A stretch of DNA of 64,000 nucleotides from Imbricaverruca yamaguchii (lineage: Eukaryota > Arthropoda > Thecostraca > Neoverrucidae), in assembly GCA_034440575.1 (NCBI GenBank), contig JAOTOL010001286.1, positions 219,501 through 283,500 on the forward strand, written 5' to 3'. Positions 34,626 to 45,724 of the stretch are shown one piece after another. The notes under the pieces are model-generated. The model had not been told where the DNA came from and made no database searches. It worked only from the letters and a program-made list of their open reading frames with translations. Position 1 is the stretch's first letter; each line of letters opens with the position of its first letter. A program made the position numbers and the translations under genes.

Positions 34626-34980
34626 TGGGCGCACCCAGGCCCCTGTCATTCCGGTGCCTTCCCGCGTGTCGGCTCGAATGGTACAAATGACGTCATAAAG
34701 TCATAAAGTCATAAAGTGTTAAGGCTTAATAAGGGCCACAAGGGCCCATCTGGGTCAAGCCTGTCTAGAAGATATTAGAAAGTACATGTTCACACCTATC
34801 AATTCCAAACCCATGCAATCCCTCCACCTGTGCCACCACAGCCAATCTCATCAGTATGACATCGCAAAGGAAGTTGCCAAATCCACTGCTAGGTACACCC
34901 CATATAGTACAACATAATACTAGCATAATGTTATACCCTATATAGCTAGTGAAAATACTCAATATCCCATGCATCACAAG

Positions 34981-35432
34981 TTAGAATTCAAAAACAACAT
35001 TTTCCTGTCTAAAAAATTTATCCACCCTACTTTTAAAGACATTCAATGAGGGACTCCCCACTGCATCAGCAGGCAGCCTATTCCATTGGTCAACAACCCT
35101 TTGACTGAAGACCTGTTGTCGTTTAACTGTCCTGCACCTCATTTTGTCTAACCTGAATTGATGACCCCTATGGGATACTCTAAACTGCAGAGCATCATTC
35201 AAATTGACCTGATCTAGCCCTCTAACAATTTTGTACATTTCAATCATGTCTCCCTTAATCTCCTATACTTGAGTGAGTACATATCTAATGCATTAAGCCT
35301 TTCTCCATATTCTAAGTTACTTAATCCACTGACGAGTCTAGTGGCTTTGCGCTGGACTCTTTCTAACATTTCTATATCCTTTTCTAGGTAGGGGCTCCAT
35401 GCTTGTACAGAGTACTCCAAGTGGGGCCGCAC
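34981..35432 (-). pseudogene. C-terminal region of CR1-B ORF2
   Basis: Frames 35432-35244 and 35247-34981 continue the RT thumb (MRPHLEYSVQAWSPYLEKD) and the conserved C-terminal region (MIEMYKIVRGLDQVN, RGHQFRLDK). They overlap by a few bases in different frames, so one frameshift separates them, and another lies between 35520 and 35432. Confidence 0.78.
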
Positions 35433-35519
35433 ATATGCTAAGTACAGCTTTTCATGACTTCCCTGCTCTTATATTTCACACTTCTATTAATGAGTCCCAG
35501 CATGCTGAGTGCCCTATTT

Positions 35520-36623
35520 CTAGCTGAGATACATTGTTTTTTCTGCTTTAAGGTCTTTTGAGACCAACACACCTAAGTCCCTTTCCTCTTCAATAACATC
35601 CAGTTCCCTCCCTCCCATTTTATAACTGAATGTCTCGCCTGCAGACCCTATATGCATAACCTTACACTTATCATAGTTGAAAGTCATCTGCCATTGATCA
35701 GCCCACTCTTTTAGGTCGTCCAAATCTAGTTGAATATTATTAGATTGATCTCTGCTGTTAGCCACTCCTACCAGCTTGATGTCATCAGCAAATTTGAACA
35801 CTCTATTCCTCAGCCCTACTTCAATGTTGTTCACAAAGATGATAAAGAGGAGGGGCCCTAGAACAGAGCCCTGTGGCACTCCACTCAGAACATGTTTCCA
35901 ACCAGATTTACATCCATTCAATACTACCCTTTGTTTCCTTCCCTGCAGCCATGCTTCAATCCAATGTAGAACTTTTCCTACAATCCCATGTTGTTGTAAT
36001 TGATGAATTAACCTTCCATGTGGAACTTTATCAAAAGCTTTGCTAAAGTCCAAGTACACAACATCCATCCTGCTTTCATTGTCTACTTCTTTGGTAACAT
36101 ACTCAATGAACTCCAATAGGTTAGTTAAACAAGACCTTTGAGATCGAAATCCATGTTGAGTATCCCTTAAAAGGTTGTGCCTATCAAGATGAATCTGAAC
36201 ATTCTGTTTAACCAGCTTTTCTAGTACTTTGCAAACTAATGAGGTCAAACTGACTGGCCTGTAGTTTCCTACACTCTTCCTATTTCCCTTTTTGAAAATT
36301 GGTACTACACTTGCATTTCTCCAATCTTCAGGTACTTCTGAATACTCCATAGATCGCCTGAAAATGATACCTAGGGGAGTTGCTAAAGCTTTAGCACACT
36401 CTACTAAGATCCTAGCATATATTTCATCTGGTCCGGAAGCTTTATTAGGTTTTATATTCTGCAACTGCTTCTCTACGGCTTCTGTAGTTATTGTAAGATC
36501 CTCCAGCATATCACCTGCCATGGCATGGCCTACAGATGTTCCTATTGTACCAGAATTATCTTTAGTGAAGACTGATGAGAATTGCTTGCTTAGGGATTCC
36601 ACAATGTCGCAATCATCAACCAC
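35520..36623 (-). CDS. Reverse transcriptase core of CR1-B ORF2
   Basis: 367 uninterrupted codons with the RT palm and fingers in order: GPDEIYARI near 60, WRNASVVPIFKKG near 97, YRPVSLTSLVCKVLEKL near 118, QHGFRSQRSCLTNLLEF near 152, VVYLDFSKAFDKVPH with the first catalytic Asp near 187, GVPQGSVLGPLLFIIF near 243, and the catalytic FADD box near 275. It synthesises DNA by target-primed reverse transcription. The ATG is internal to the original ORF2; coding similarity continues upstream to about 36900 in shifted frames, so this is part of a damaged ORF2. Confidence 0.85.
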   Translation of the reverse strand: MVDDCDIVESLSKQFSSVFTKDNSGTIGTSVGHAMAGDMLEDLTITTEAVEKQLQNIKPNKASGPDEIYARILVECAKALATPLGIIFRRSMEYSEVPEDWRNASVVPIFKKGNRKSVGNYRPVSLTSLVCKVLEKLVKQNVQIHLDRHNLLRDTQHGFRSQRSCLTNLLEFIEYVTKEVDNESRMDVVYLDFSKAFDKVPHGRLIHQLQQHGIVGKVLHWIEAWLQGRKQRVVLNGCKSGWKHVLSGVPQGSVLGPLLFIIFVNNIEVGLRNRVFKFADDIKLVGVANSRDQSNNIQLDLDDLKEWADQWQMTFNYDKCKVMHIGSAGETFSYKMGGRELDVIEEERDLGVLVSKDLKAEKTMYLS

Positions 36624-36826
36624 TATTTCCCCATCTACCTCCAGTGGTCCTACACTACACTTTTTAGCCTTAAATTTATAGAAGCTAAAGAATCTCTTAG
36701 CATTACCTGCTGAACATTCTCGAGCAAAGTTGATTTCAGCAAGTCTTTTAGATGCTCTAACACACCTCCTAACTTTATTTCTAGCTATTCTATATGATTC
36801 TAGGTTTAACCCAGAGTTAGTATCTT

Positions 36827-37853
36827 TTAGTTTCTTGAATGCTTGTTTCTTTGAGTCCAGTAATTGCTTAACTTCCTAGTCAGCCACGAAGGGTGCTTAA
36901 CCCTGTTTGATCTAATTTGCCTACTGGGAATGAACCTATCCTGACCCTGAAATAGCTTATCTTTTATCATTGTCCACATTTCATAAGCATCTAAGCCATT
37001 CAATATGACTTCCCAATTAATTTCACTTAGGAAGCTCCTGAACTCACTGTAATTCCCTTTTGTAAAATTCGGAATCAATGTTCTGTTGGTTGCTACCCTT
37101 CCAACATATAATGAGAAGCGTATAATGTTGTGATCACTATTACCAAAGGTCTCTCCTACGTAACATTTTGCACAAAATTTTCCTCATTAGTAAGCACTAG
37201 ATCTAATATTTTATTTTCCCTTGTAGGCTCGTGTATCATTTGAAAGAAGAAATTGTCCTCAAAACAAGCCATGAAACATCTTTCTGATTTGCTTACACCT
37301 ATTGTTTTGTTTCCCAATCCTGCTATGTTGAAATCCCCCAACAAAATAGTTCTCTCCTGTACTCTCCTACTTATCTCTTCCTGCATCAGCCTGTCAGTGT
37401 TTTCATTCTGGTCTGGAGGTCTATAGAATGCCCCAATCCTAAATTTTGTTCCATTCTTCAGAATTATATCTAACCACAAGATTCTACTCCTGCACTATGT
37501 ACTCCATCCTCTATGGAATGACATTTCATTACTTGCCTAACATACAAGAGAATGCCACCTCCTATCCTTGCCTCTCTTTGATAGGCATGCATGTTGTAGC
37601 CTGTCAATTCAAATTCTTGCAAGTTGTCTCCAAACATGCTTTCGTTAACCCATGCTTCTGTTATGCACACCAAATCTAGCTGTTCAGACAACATATATGC
37701 ATGCAGTTCCCCAATTTTGTTCATAACACTTCTGGCATTGACATAAAAACATGATAAATTACTCCTTCCATTGCTTGCTATGCTTCTCTCTTTATCAGCT
37801 ACATCCCCCATGTCCTGCCTAGTTTCCCTGTTTCCTGTTGAGAGCCTCCTCAT
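36827..37853 (-). pseudogene. Endonuclease region and linker of CR1-B ORF2
   Basis: Frames 37853-37470, 37479-37156 and 37078-36827. Motifs: CFYVNARSVMNK, ITEAW with catalytic Glu, GAFYRPP, LLGDFN, ILDLVLTN. The SDHN box lies in another frame near 37140-37110. The final frame has the linker NFTKGNYSEFRSF and KHPSWLTRKL. At least three small frameshifts interrupt an otherwise complete endonuclease. Confidence 0.8.
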
Positions 37854-38691
37854 ACCTATTGCTGAGCAGTTCCACTCCTCTCTTGCTCAGATGTAATCCA
37901 TCTAAAGCAAACATCTCCGTCCTCCCCCAAAACTCCCCCCACAAATCCAAGAACTGCACCCCAAGCTCCTTACAAATGTTGGCCACCCTGGTATTGAGCC
38001 CAATGGCCCTCGAATACCACTCCATGCTTGCATGGACCATAGGGAGGATGGATGTCACCACTCCTCTTTTCCTACTTCCTGCTAAACTACCTATCAAAGC
38101 CCTATAGGCTTTCATTGTTTCCTCTGTATTATTTTTTCCTACATCGTTAACTCCAACCTGCACAATTACCGTTGCACCCTCTCCACTTCCCCTCATTACT
38201 CCTCCAGCCTATCCCTAACATCTTTCACCTGCGCTCCCGGGTAGCAAACACGCATCCTTCTGCTGGGGTTCTTGTTACAAAATGTTCGATCCATGTACCG
38301 AACCCTGGAATCCCTATGACTAAAACCTCTCTCTCTCCATCTCTATCTTCAGCCATCTGGTCATCCCCACCTCCGTCCCTCTCATCATTACCTTCCCTCT
38401 CCTCCAGTGCATCAAACCTATTTTTAATTGGGACGCCCATGTCCACCTTCCTTAGCGCCAGTCGGGTGCTATGGCGCCTTGCCACCTTCCAACTGCCACC
38501 ATCCCGGACCAAGCCATCCGAACTCCCATCAGTCCTCCGCTCGGGCACCCGAGTTGCCTGGCTGGCACCTCCATGATGGGTCCCGCCACCAAACACTTCA
38601 AGCGCTCCACCTCCCCCGTTAACATATCTAACCTCTTACTCAAGTCCCCAATGATTCCCACACACTTACAATTCCCACAGTCTCCTTCCAT
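37819..38691 (-). pseudogene. ORF1 of CR1-B with SGNH-esterase motifs
   Basis: Starts at 38691 with MEGDCGNCKCVGIIGDLSKR, a Cys-containing, heptad-like segment suited to a coiled coil. It shifts frame to 38596-38225 (ALEEREG, REVLVIG) and then to 38196-37819 (VIVQVGVNDVGKNN, ALDGLHLSKRG). The GDS block that follows VLVIG is readable in a third frame around 38310. The GDS, GxND and DGxHL blocks are the signature of SGNH/GDSL esterases, known as ORF1 domains of some CR1-clade elements and thought to help RNA or membrane association. Frameshifts make this copy a pseudogene. Its end overlaps the start of the endonuclease frame by about 35 bp. Confidence 0.75.
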
Positions 38692-38842
38692 TTTTGTTGT
38701 TGTTTTTTTTCTTTCTTTCTACTCTTAGTACTAAGTCTAGTTACTGTAAGCTTGTAAGCCTACAAGTATCTACTGTAATATATCTACAGTAATACAGTAA
38801 TATAGCCTATAAGTATCTACAGTACACTATAATCCCGTATAA

Positions 38843-39165
38843 TTACACTAGATATGAAGATACCTACTGTAATTTATGCCCACTATTTTAGTCCTAAAAT
38901 CTATCTTAAACTTACACACCAATTTGACACAAACTTATTCACTACAGAAGCCTACACTATAGAATTATACACTCTAGAATTACACACTACAGAGCTCACA
39001 CCACACAAATATACACCACTGAATCAAACACTGTAGTACCCGTCCACAACACCCAACAATCCTGCAGTTACACTAGGATATGAAGATATACCTAGTGTAA
39101 TGCTATGCCTACTATCTTAGTCTTAAAATCTATCTTAAACTTAAACACCAAATTGACACAGCCAA
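38843..39165 (-). repeat. Duplicated 5' UTR segment of CR1-B
   Basis: About 95 bp at 38843-38936 and again at 39067-39162, each with TTACACTAG.ATATGAAGAT and TAAAATCTATCTTAAACTTA, spaced about 225 bp apart. Lies upstream of ORF1, so it may be tandem promoter monomers. Confidence 0.65.
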
Positions 39166-39199
39166 CACCCTTAGAACTTAACAAAATGGCGCTGGGCAG

Positions 39200-39974
39200 C
39201 CTCCCTGGGTTAATATAGCCTAATTTGCTGGTCAAAAATACTTATTTGATAAAAACTGTTGAAATATACGCTCAGAAGCAACCGCTAAATATCTATACAC
39301 AATTTATCCCAGTACACCGTCCTTTTCCGCAACACTTAGCTCGTATGTAGTAGCTCCACCAAACACGTGCTTCCTCCTCAACGCCTGGCGGCAGACAGGA
39401 ATCTGGGGTGACACTTTTGGGTCGCTTTAATGGTTTCATGTAGTTTAAAATGGAAATATTTTCAATTCAACTCACTTTCTTAATTCTATAGTATCACGTC
39501 TGTGCTTTTGGAATCGCGTTGAGCTGTTATTTTATCATCCTCAGTTAGGCTGCGAATTAGGCGATGACCATCACGAATGCAGCGTTTTAGGAGCACACAT
39601 TTTCTAGTGTTCTGTTGTGGTGTGTCTTTATCATCTGGAATAAAGATATGAATAGAAGAGATTGTCAACCAACATGCTTATGTTTCCAAGAGATGAAAAT
39701 GCACATAAGACCTGGTTGACAGTGAAAAGGAGATGGAGTTCATCCAACCAGCCCATCCAGTTGTTCCAACCACTTTACCCCTGATGATTATGATCCTGGG
39801 CACGGATGCCGCTGCAAATAATGTCAGTGTCAACAACTGCCTTTTCTGGTGTCATTCCATGAATTAGCCTGCCTATCAGATCTGTATGGTATGGAGTGTT
39901 GCATCATGCTTGTCTGGAATGCTTGCTGCATTTTTGAGCATCTTAGACATCAAGACACAAAAGAACAGTGTGAC
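39200..39974. other. Spacer, no gene seen
   Basis: A 60-codon minus-strand frame (39668-39486) has no recognisable domain. The 5' edge of CR1-B may extend into this stretch. Confidence 0.4.
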
Positions 39975-40735
39975 TAGGGGCCACAAGGGCCCTTCTTGGC
40001 TGCACTCTGAACACTCAACCTGTTGCCCACCAAATCCGTCGATCAGCCCTCCCTGACATACTGAAAAGCAAGCCCTTTATTCTTGTAATAATTGCCTATG
40101 GTGTTTTTAAAGATGTTCAATGTGCTGCTACTGACAATGGTTTTTGGCAGCTGGCTCCGGTGTTATATTATCCTGTTGATGCAGAAAGACTGTCTTAACC
40201 TTTTCCTGCAGTGGTTAACATTAATTTTGAATTGAAGACCTCTAATTGTATCATTTCTGTTAGATTCAAATATTTACCTAATATATCCATCCTCCTGACC
40301 ATGAACAAATTTAAAGACCTCAATAAGTGCTCCTCTCATCTTTCTATATCTAAGTGACAACATGTTCAATTTCTTCAATCTTTCATCATATGCCAGGTTG
40401 CTTATGCCATTAGCCATTTTTGTAGCCATTTTGTACTTTCTAAAAGCGAACTAGGAGGACTTTTTCATTACTAGGAGCCAAAGCTTGGACACAGTATTCC
40501 AAATGTGGCCTGAAATGCACAGTAAAGCTTCCTGATAACTTCCTCACTTATGTATGATACATTCCTATGTATTTCCCAAGCATTCTCAGTGCTTTCTTCC
40601 TGGATTCTTTCGTCTGTTCTGATGCCCCCATTCTTGTGTTCAGAATAACATCAAAGTCCTTCTACTGAGTCACCGATAGAACTTGGCCACCCCCATCAAA
40701 TATGAAGCCTTCATATGCTGCTTACCTTATCTTCA
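39975..40735 (-). mobile_element. CR1-like family A, copy 3 (3' fragment)
   Basis: Nucleotide similarity to the 2.95-3.75 kb region: GGGCCACAAGGGCCCTTCTT at the 3' end, then the C-terminal coding region with many frameshifts, ending near the MHVGKQHMKA segment at about 40730. More diverged than copies 1 and 2. No target duplication found. Confidence 0.8.
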
Positions 40736-40739
40736 TATC

Positions 40740-40983
40740 TTATCTTTGTATGGCTAAATAAAGAACCAGTTCAATTAGTTTGGTGCCACTTCTATTCACA
40801 TGAATTTTAACACGACCATCATCAGCAAACTGGGACTGGAGCAGGACGGCCTTGCCGTCGTTGCCGGCTTCTTCGCCTACAAAATGAGGCGTCAATACAT
40901 CGCTTGGCTGTCCGACGTCTGAAACACAGGAGGCCCCCACTCCAACTGAACGAGAACCATACTCAATAGAAAACTTATCGTCG
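40740..40983 (-). pseudogene. Endonuclease fragment of another non-LTR element
   Basis: The left part of the minus-strand frame reads VGQPSDVL, then NDGKAVLLQSQFADDGRV and VNRSGTKLIEL. This resembles the segment after GDFN in endonucleases of non-LTR elements (two-residue VN, then G-x-K-L-x-E-L). The right part of the frame, beyond about 40985, is only the antisense of the I-like element. Identification rests on a short stretch. Confidence 0.4.
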
Positions 40984-40992
40984 TTGATCATA

Positions 40993-43062
40993 AAAGCAAC
41001 AGCAGGGTGCATCCCAAAAACATCGGGATGTCCTCGTCGAACCCCTGTTCCATGGTGGACTCTGGAGTGTAGAGACGCTATTCGGGCACGACGCCGTGCA
41101 TTTAAAGCATTTAATCGAAACAGTACCACAGCAAACCTAGTTCTGTTCCGTAAGGCTAGAGCGATTGTACGTCGTACCATCTCGGAAGCGAAGCGTACAT
41201 CATGGAGGGCCTACGTAAATACATTAAATCGGTCTAGCTCCTCGTCGCAGGTATGGTCCAGAGTGAAAAGAATTTCCGGCACATACTTCTCAGTTCCTCT
41301 CCCAATGCTGCAATTCGCGAACCAGGATGTTACACATCCTGCAGAAGTTGCTTATGCGATTGGCCACGCTCTAGCGCAACGAAGTCGAGGAAGCGTTGCC
41401 AACCCAGAGTTTTTACGCCACAAATATATACAGGAGTCGATGCCAATTGATTTCACCACATCAGTACACCATTCTTACAATCGTCGTTTTGCCATGGCAG
41501 AGCTAACGTTTGCTATAGGGTCACTCCGGACAACATCGGAGGGACCGGACGACATCCACAATGACATGCTGAAGCACCTCCCGTCCTGCGCTCTTGCTTC
41601 TCTTTCCTCTTTTAATTCATTATGGCTCGGCGGCCATTTCCCCCATCTTGGCGAGAAGCCATTGTAATCCCTATCGTGAAGCCAGGTAAGACTGGCCGTG
41701 ACCCGTTACATTATCGTCCAATTTCGTTGACGTCATGCCTATGTAAGCTCATGGAACGAAGGATAAATGTTCGCCTTAGCTGGTTTTTAGAAAAAGAAGG
41801 CATCCTCGCAGACTCTCAGTGTGGGTTCCGGAAGAATCGTAGCGCCATAGATCATGTTTTACGAATAGACACAGAAACAAAGCACAGTTTCATGCAAAAT
41901 GGGCACGTGGGAGCAATATTTGTTTTACATAGAGGCTGCCTATGATACAGCGTGGCGTCACGGAATATTACAAAATGTGTGGAAGCATGGGATGCGTGGA
42001 CCGATGTGATTTTTTTTGCAAAACTTCCTATGTGACCGTATTTTCCAAGTCCGCGTGGGAAACCATCTATCTCCACGTTTTACCCAGGAGAACGGAATCC
42101 CACAGGGGAGCGTTCTCAGTGTTGCTTTGTTTACAATCTTAATCAATGACATAGACAAAGGACTCTCATCAAGTATTGGGAGATCACTTTTCGTCGATGA
42201 TTTGGCTATTTGGTCATGTGCGTCCCCATCACCATACATGGAGAGACAGCTGCAGATGGCTGTAGCCTACCTCGAAAGGTGGACGATAGTGAACGGCCTC
42301 CGATTTTCTATGACTAAAACGGTCGCTGTTCACTTTTGTCGACGTCGTCGTCACTGTCCGGAGATGGCTGTTCAGTTGTATGGCCAGCAAATACCCGTGG
42401 GACCAGAGGCAAAATTCCTCGGTGTCAGTCTGGACAGCCGGTTATCCTACGGCAACCACATCAACTCATTGCGAGACAAATGCTTCCGAGCAATGAACAT
42501 TATGAAATGTGTCTCACGAACTCATTACGGAGCCGACGGAGTGACACTTTTAATGTTATATCGATCACTTATTCGCTCGAAACTCGATTACGCATCACTT
42601 ATATATGACGGGGCTAGTTGCTCCTTGAAGCGGAAGCTCGACACAGTGTACCATACAGCATTGCGGATCGCCATAGGGGCATTTCGGACATCACCAGCTG
42701 CAAGTATATTGGCAGAAGCCCATGAGCCATCGCTGGCAAACAGACGCGAGAAACTAGGACTAAGATACGCAATAAAACTAAGGCAGCTTCCAGCGCATCC
42801 CACATATAAATCCGTCTTTTCACACCGTATGCTGTCTGTGTTCCGTGGGCAGAGAGGGGATCGACTACGTCCATTCTGTGTGAGAATTCGTGCGCTACTC
42901 GAAGATGCTGAAATCCCACTACGAGGTGTCGCGAGGATCAAACACACACAAACCCCGCCATGGGAACTCACTTCACCGGAAATTGATATCTCACTCACGA
43001 ATGCCAAGAAAGGACACACCACCCCAGAGGTTTTCAGAGCAGAAGCATTTGAGCTTCTATAA
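40993..43062 (+). pseudogene. RT of I-like ORF2, copy 2
   Basis: Begins at SGCPRRTPVPWWTLECRDAI, the conserved linker between endonuclease and RT in I/R1-like elements. Fingers EGPDDIHNDMLKHLP; shifts frame to WREAIVIPIVKPGK and HYRPISLTSCLCKLMER; CGFRKNRSAIDHVL; then, after a second shift, AYDTAWRHGILQ. A TGA at 42007 interrupts before NGIPQGSVLSVALFTILIND and the catalytic LFVDDLAIWS. Thumb and connection run to a TAA at 43060. It matches copy 1 at 11.8-13.1 kb but keeps sequence deleted there. Confidence 0.85.
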
Positions 43063-43084
43063 TTGTATCGCTGCTACTCCAGAA

Positions 43085-43878
43085 CATACACTGACGGTTC
43101 CAAGACCGCCGATGGAACTGGGTGTGCATTTGTGTGTCGTACAGCCACGAGATGTTTTACGTTACCACCGCACGCGTCTGTGTAGACTGCTGAGTTGGTT
43201 GCTATTATTAAGGCGCTATGTTTTATTGAAGTTGGAGACGAAACCCAACATCTTATTGTGACAGACACATTGAGTAGTCTTGAGGCTCTTCGATCTTTTT
43301 ACCCATCTAACCATTTCGCTCAAGAAATCATAGCACGTTTGACTTCATTGGGTAGAGCGGGTAAGAGGATTGTTCTCTGTTGGGTACCGAGTCATACCGG
43401 CATCATGGGAAATGAGCTCGCAGACGCTGCTGCAAAGCGTGCCGCGCAATCACATAGGACTCGAGCTCTACCCCTCCCCGCCAGGGATTACTACCCAAGA
43501 GTAAATGAATTCCTCCAAAGAAAGTGGCAGGAAAGCTGGAACTCCCAGGTTTTAAACAAACTCCGATCTATCAAACCGATTCTGGCACCATGGACATCAG
43601 CACTGAGAAAATGTAGGAGAGAAGAAGTAATTCTCGCACGACTGAAAATAGGGCACACTTATGCAACGCACGGTTACCTTTTGAGAAAGGAGGCAAGACC
43701 TTACTGTTCCCGATGTGGCTCACCAATGACTGTTCGACATATATTGTTCTCTTGCCCCAACTTCATGGTTGATCGAGGACATCACTTCGGCTCCAATTTC
43801 CACAAATTGTCATACTCTGATCTTTTAGGTAACAATTATGAATGCATCCAGACGGAAAAATATATCGATACATCTTAA
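43085..43878 (+). pseudogene. RNase H and C-terminal zinc motif of I-like ORF2
   Basis: Continues the RT frame. RNase H residues are visible: YTDGSKTADGTG (first Asp), TAELVAIIKAL (Glu), LIVTDTLSSLEAL (second Asp), and WVPSHTGIMGNELADAAAK at the end of the domain. A single TAG at 43183-43185 sits where copy 1 has a Tyr codon (ASVYSSEL), separating the first Asp from the Glu. The C terminus has CSRCGSPMTVRHILFSC, a zinc-binding motif usual in this group. RNase H would remove RNA from the RNA-DNA hybrid during second-strand synthesis. Confidence 0.85.
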
Positions 43879-43952
43879 CGGCCCAGTTCGACGTAATCTA
43901 TCCCTTCCAAAAATAGACACATGCCGCCAATTATAGAATGACAAAATCAGAT

Positions 43953-44012
43953 ATGGGCGCTACATAACCAGTAGCCGTTGATGCGCCCCAAAGCCCACAT
44001 AATCAATCAATG
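43953..44012 (+). repeat. 3' terminal stem-loop module of the I-like element
   Basis: ATGGGCGC, loop, GATGCGCCCC, AAAGCCCACATAATCAATCA. Same design as 11149-11213 and the separate micro-insertions at 4103-4165 and 51597-51648. Confidence 0.8.
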
Positions 44013-44354
44013 AAACACCGGAGGCGCTCCTGGCTGTTGTGTCCAGCTCTTGGTTAATAACCATCGGTCGCGACGGGCGCTGCATGCCACATACGTGGTA
44101 GAGGGCGATGCCAAACCAATTTAATTCTGATGTCTGCTTCATCATGGACTCAACCTGCACAGGCGACACCAGCATCGTGAGACTTGGGGTGGGCGTCATT
44201 AGTAGCCGGCAGCCAAAGCTAGGAGCGCGGCAAGTAGTGTGAGACGGAGGCTGACTCGACTTAGGCTGCATGTGCGCATCGGCTGGTTGCGCAAGAACTC
44301 TGCTCGGCAGAGCGCAGGGGCGGGCATCTAGGCAGGTCCGCCATCATGACACCA

Positions 44355-44765
44355 GGCAGCGATAGGATGTCCACCCTCACACTTCCGGCCATGTGTCACC
44401 GTCTCTGCTGTGTGTGGTGTCGTGTCGCTCGATTCTGCCCTTTATAACCGTGTTTGTTGTTGCCACCGTGACCAGGGGCGGACTGGCGGCGCCTCCTGTG
44501 TTGCCCGTTCTGGCGGCAATTTGCATTGGTTTCATGCCGCCCGATCCTGCCGTTTTGTTGGCGTGTTTTGCTGCTGCCACTGTGACCACTGACGGGTTGG
44601 CGGCGCTCCCTGTGTCGGCCCGTCTTGACGGCACTTGACTCTGCCGTCGTATCGCCCGGTCGCACTGTCCTGTTGGCGTGTTTTGCTGCTGCCGTTGTGA
44701 CCAGGGGCAGACAGGTTGTGCCCGTCCTCGCGGCACTTGACACTGCTACCGGCTCTGGTACTGCT
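44355..44765 (+). repeat. About 114-bp tandem repeat, 3-4 units
   Basis: Units share GTGACCA.GGGCGG, GGCGGC and TTGGCGTGTTTTGCTGCTGC; successive GTGACCA starts lie at about 44468, 44581 and 44697. Open frames on both strands in this stretch follow from the repeat. Confidence 0.75.
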
Positions 44766-45690
44766 ATGAAACAGGTGTGGCGTATGCCATCTCATGGTTG
44801 CTCATGGGGCCTATGATTATTGATTTGAAAGAACGATATGCAAAGTCTCTGTTCCACGAACTCCGATTATGATCCTTCATTCATGCTCTGAATCGTAAAC
44901 AGCACATAAGCCGATTAGGTTGACTACGCGGACGTTTAGGAGTGTTTTGAATCATCCAGATCTAGTTCTGAACGCATCGTTAGGGAATGCCGCCAATACA
45001 TGCCTGACCGCTTTTAGCACCCCATGTCTGACCGCATTCCAATCCATCCGCCGAATGTAACCTCCGAATTAGAGTGAAAGTTTACATACTTTTTGGATGG
45101 GTCAACCCCCGCTTACGACTGGCGTGAGCCCACCTCCCCCAATCCATAGGCCTTCTTGTTACCTCCAGCATTGCGTCTCCCAATTCGTTTTCTGGAAGTT
45201 CCACCCATGTTTCTGAGCTGGTACGGAGGTTCACAGATGCCCCCATAAAAGGAATGTCTCCCTCTCACGTGCTCCCTATGGTCTTGTCTATCGTAAAAAG
45301 AAACGATTGTTCCCTTCCTTGCCTCCTATATCAGGGGCACTGCCGCATATAGAGGGGTTAAAAGGCCTTTCGGTCAATTAATTTTGGCATGCAGCATCAT
45401 AAGCCCAATGCTAAATTTGATGTACATTAAGGGACTCGACCCCACTCCCCACTTTATTCCATCATGGCGACGACCACACTTCAGATACGTCCTTACTGCA
45501 ATTCGCCGCGGTAAGATGCTAATTCTCTGCCATATTTGACCTGTCCTACCTCGCTTTGTGCGTTCTTCCGGGTATAATATGTGTATAAAAGGTATTGGAG
45601 ATCCCTTTCTGGACTATGATGCTCTAAGTTTTGCATCTGCACCTTTTAAATCCTCATTTTATCCCCCGTACTATGCATACGCTGCGTATG
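44766..45690. other. Spacer, no gene recognised
   Basis: No domain or repeat seen. A 60-codon frame at 45558-45740 runs into the THAP stretch but is not itself recognisable. Confidence 0.4.
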
Positions 45691-45724
45691 TTCGACAGCG
45701 TGTTAGCGGCTTGGCCCGTATTAA

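Larger units (their letters stand above)
34690..39200 (-). mobile_element. CR1-like family B element, nearly full length
   Basis: Read on the minus strand: duplicated 5' UTR (about 39165-38843), ORF1 with a coiled-coil/Cys start and SGNH-esterase motifs (38691-37819), endonuclease (37853-37150), RT (about 36900-35244), C-terminal region to 34981, a 3' UTR and a tail of (CTTTATGA)n at 34716-34690. Both ORFs are present in the expected order for CR1-clade elements with an esterase ORF1. It carries several frameshifts but few large losses. The exact 5' end is uncertain. Confidence 0.85.
40993..44012 (+). mobile_element. I/Jockey-like non-LTR retrotransposon, copy 2
   Basis: ORF2 from the RT linker to the end: linker and fingers (40993-41667), palm (41622-41945, 42016-43062), RNase H (about 43085-43480), zinc motif (about 43690-43760), 3' UTR and terminal stem-loop module at 43953-44012 with an AATCAATCAATG tail. 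No gag or endonuclease is present, so it is 5' truncated. It has two frameshifts (about 41640 and 41925) and in-frame stops at 42007, 43060 and 43183. Confidence 0.88.

Noticed and set aside
40984..41180. Right part of the minus-strand frame 41180-40740 as coding
   Set aside because: It is antisense to the well-supported I-like RT linker; only the left part shows independent similarity.
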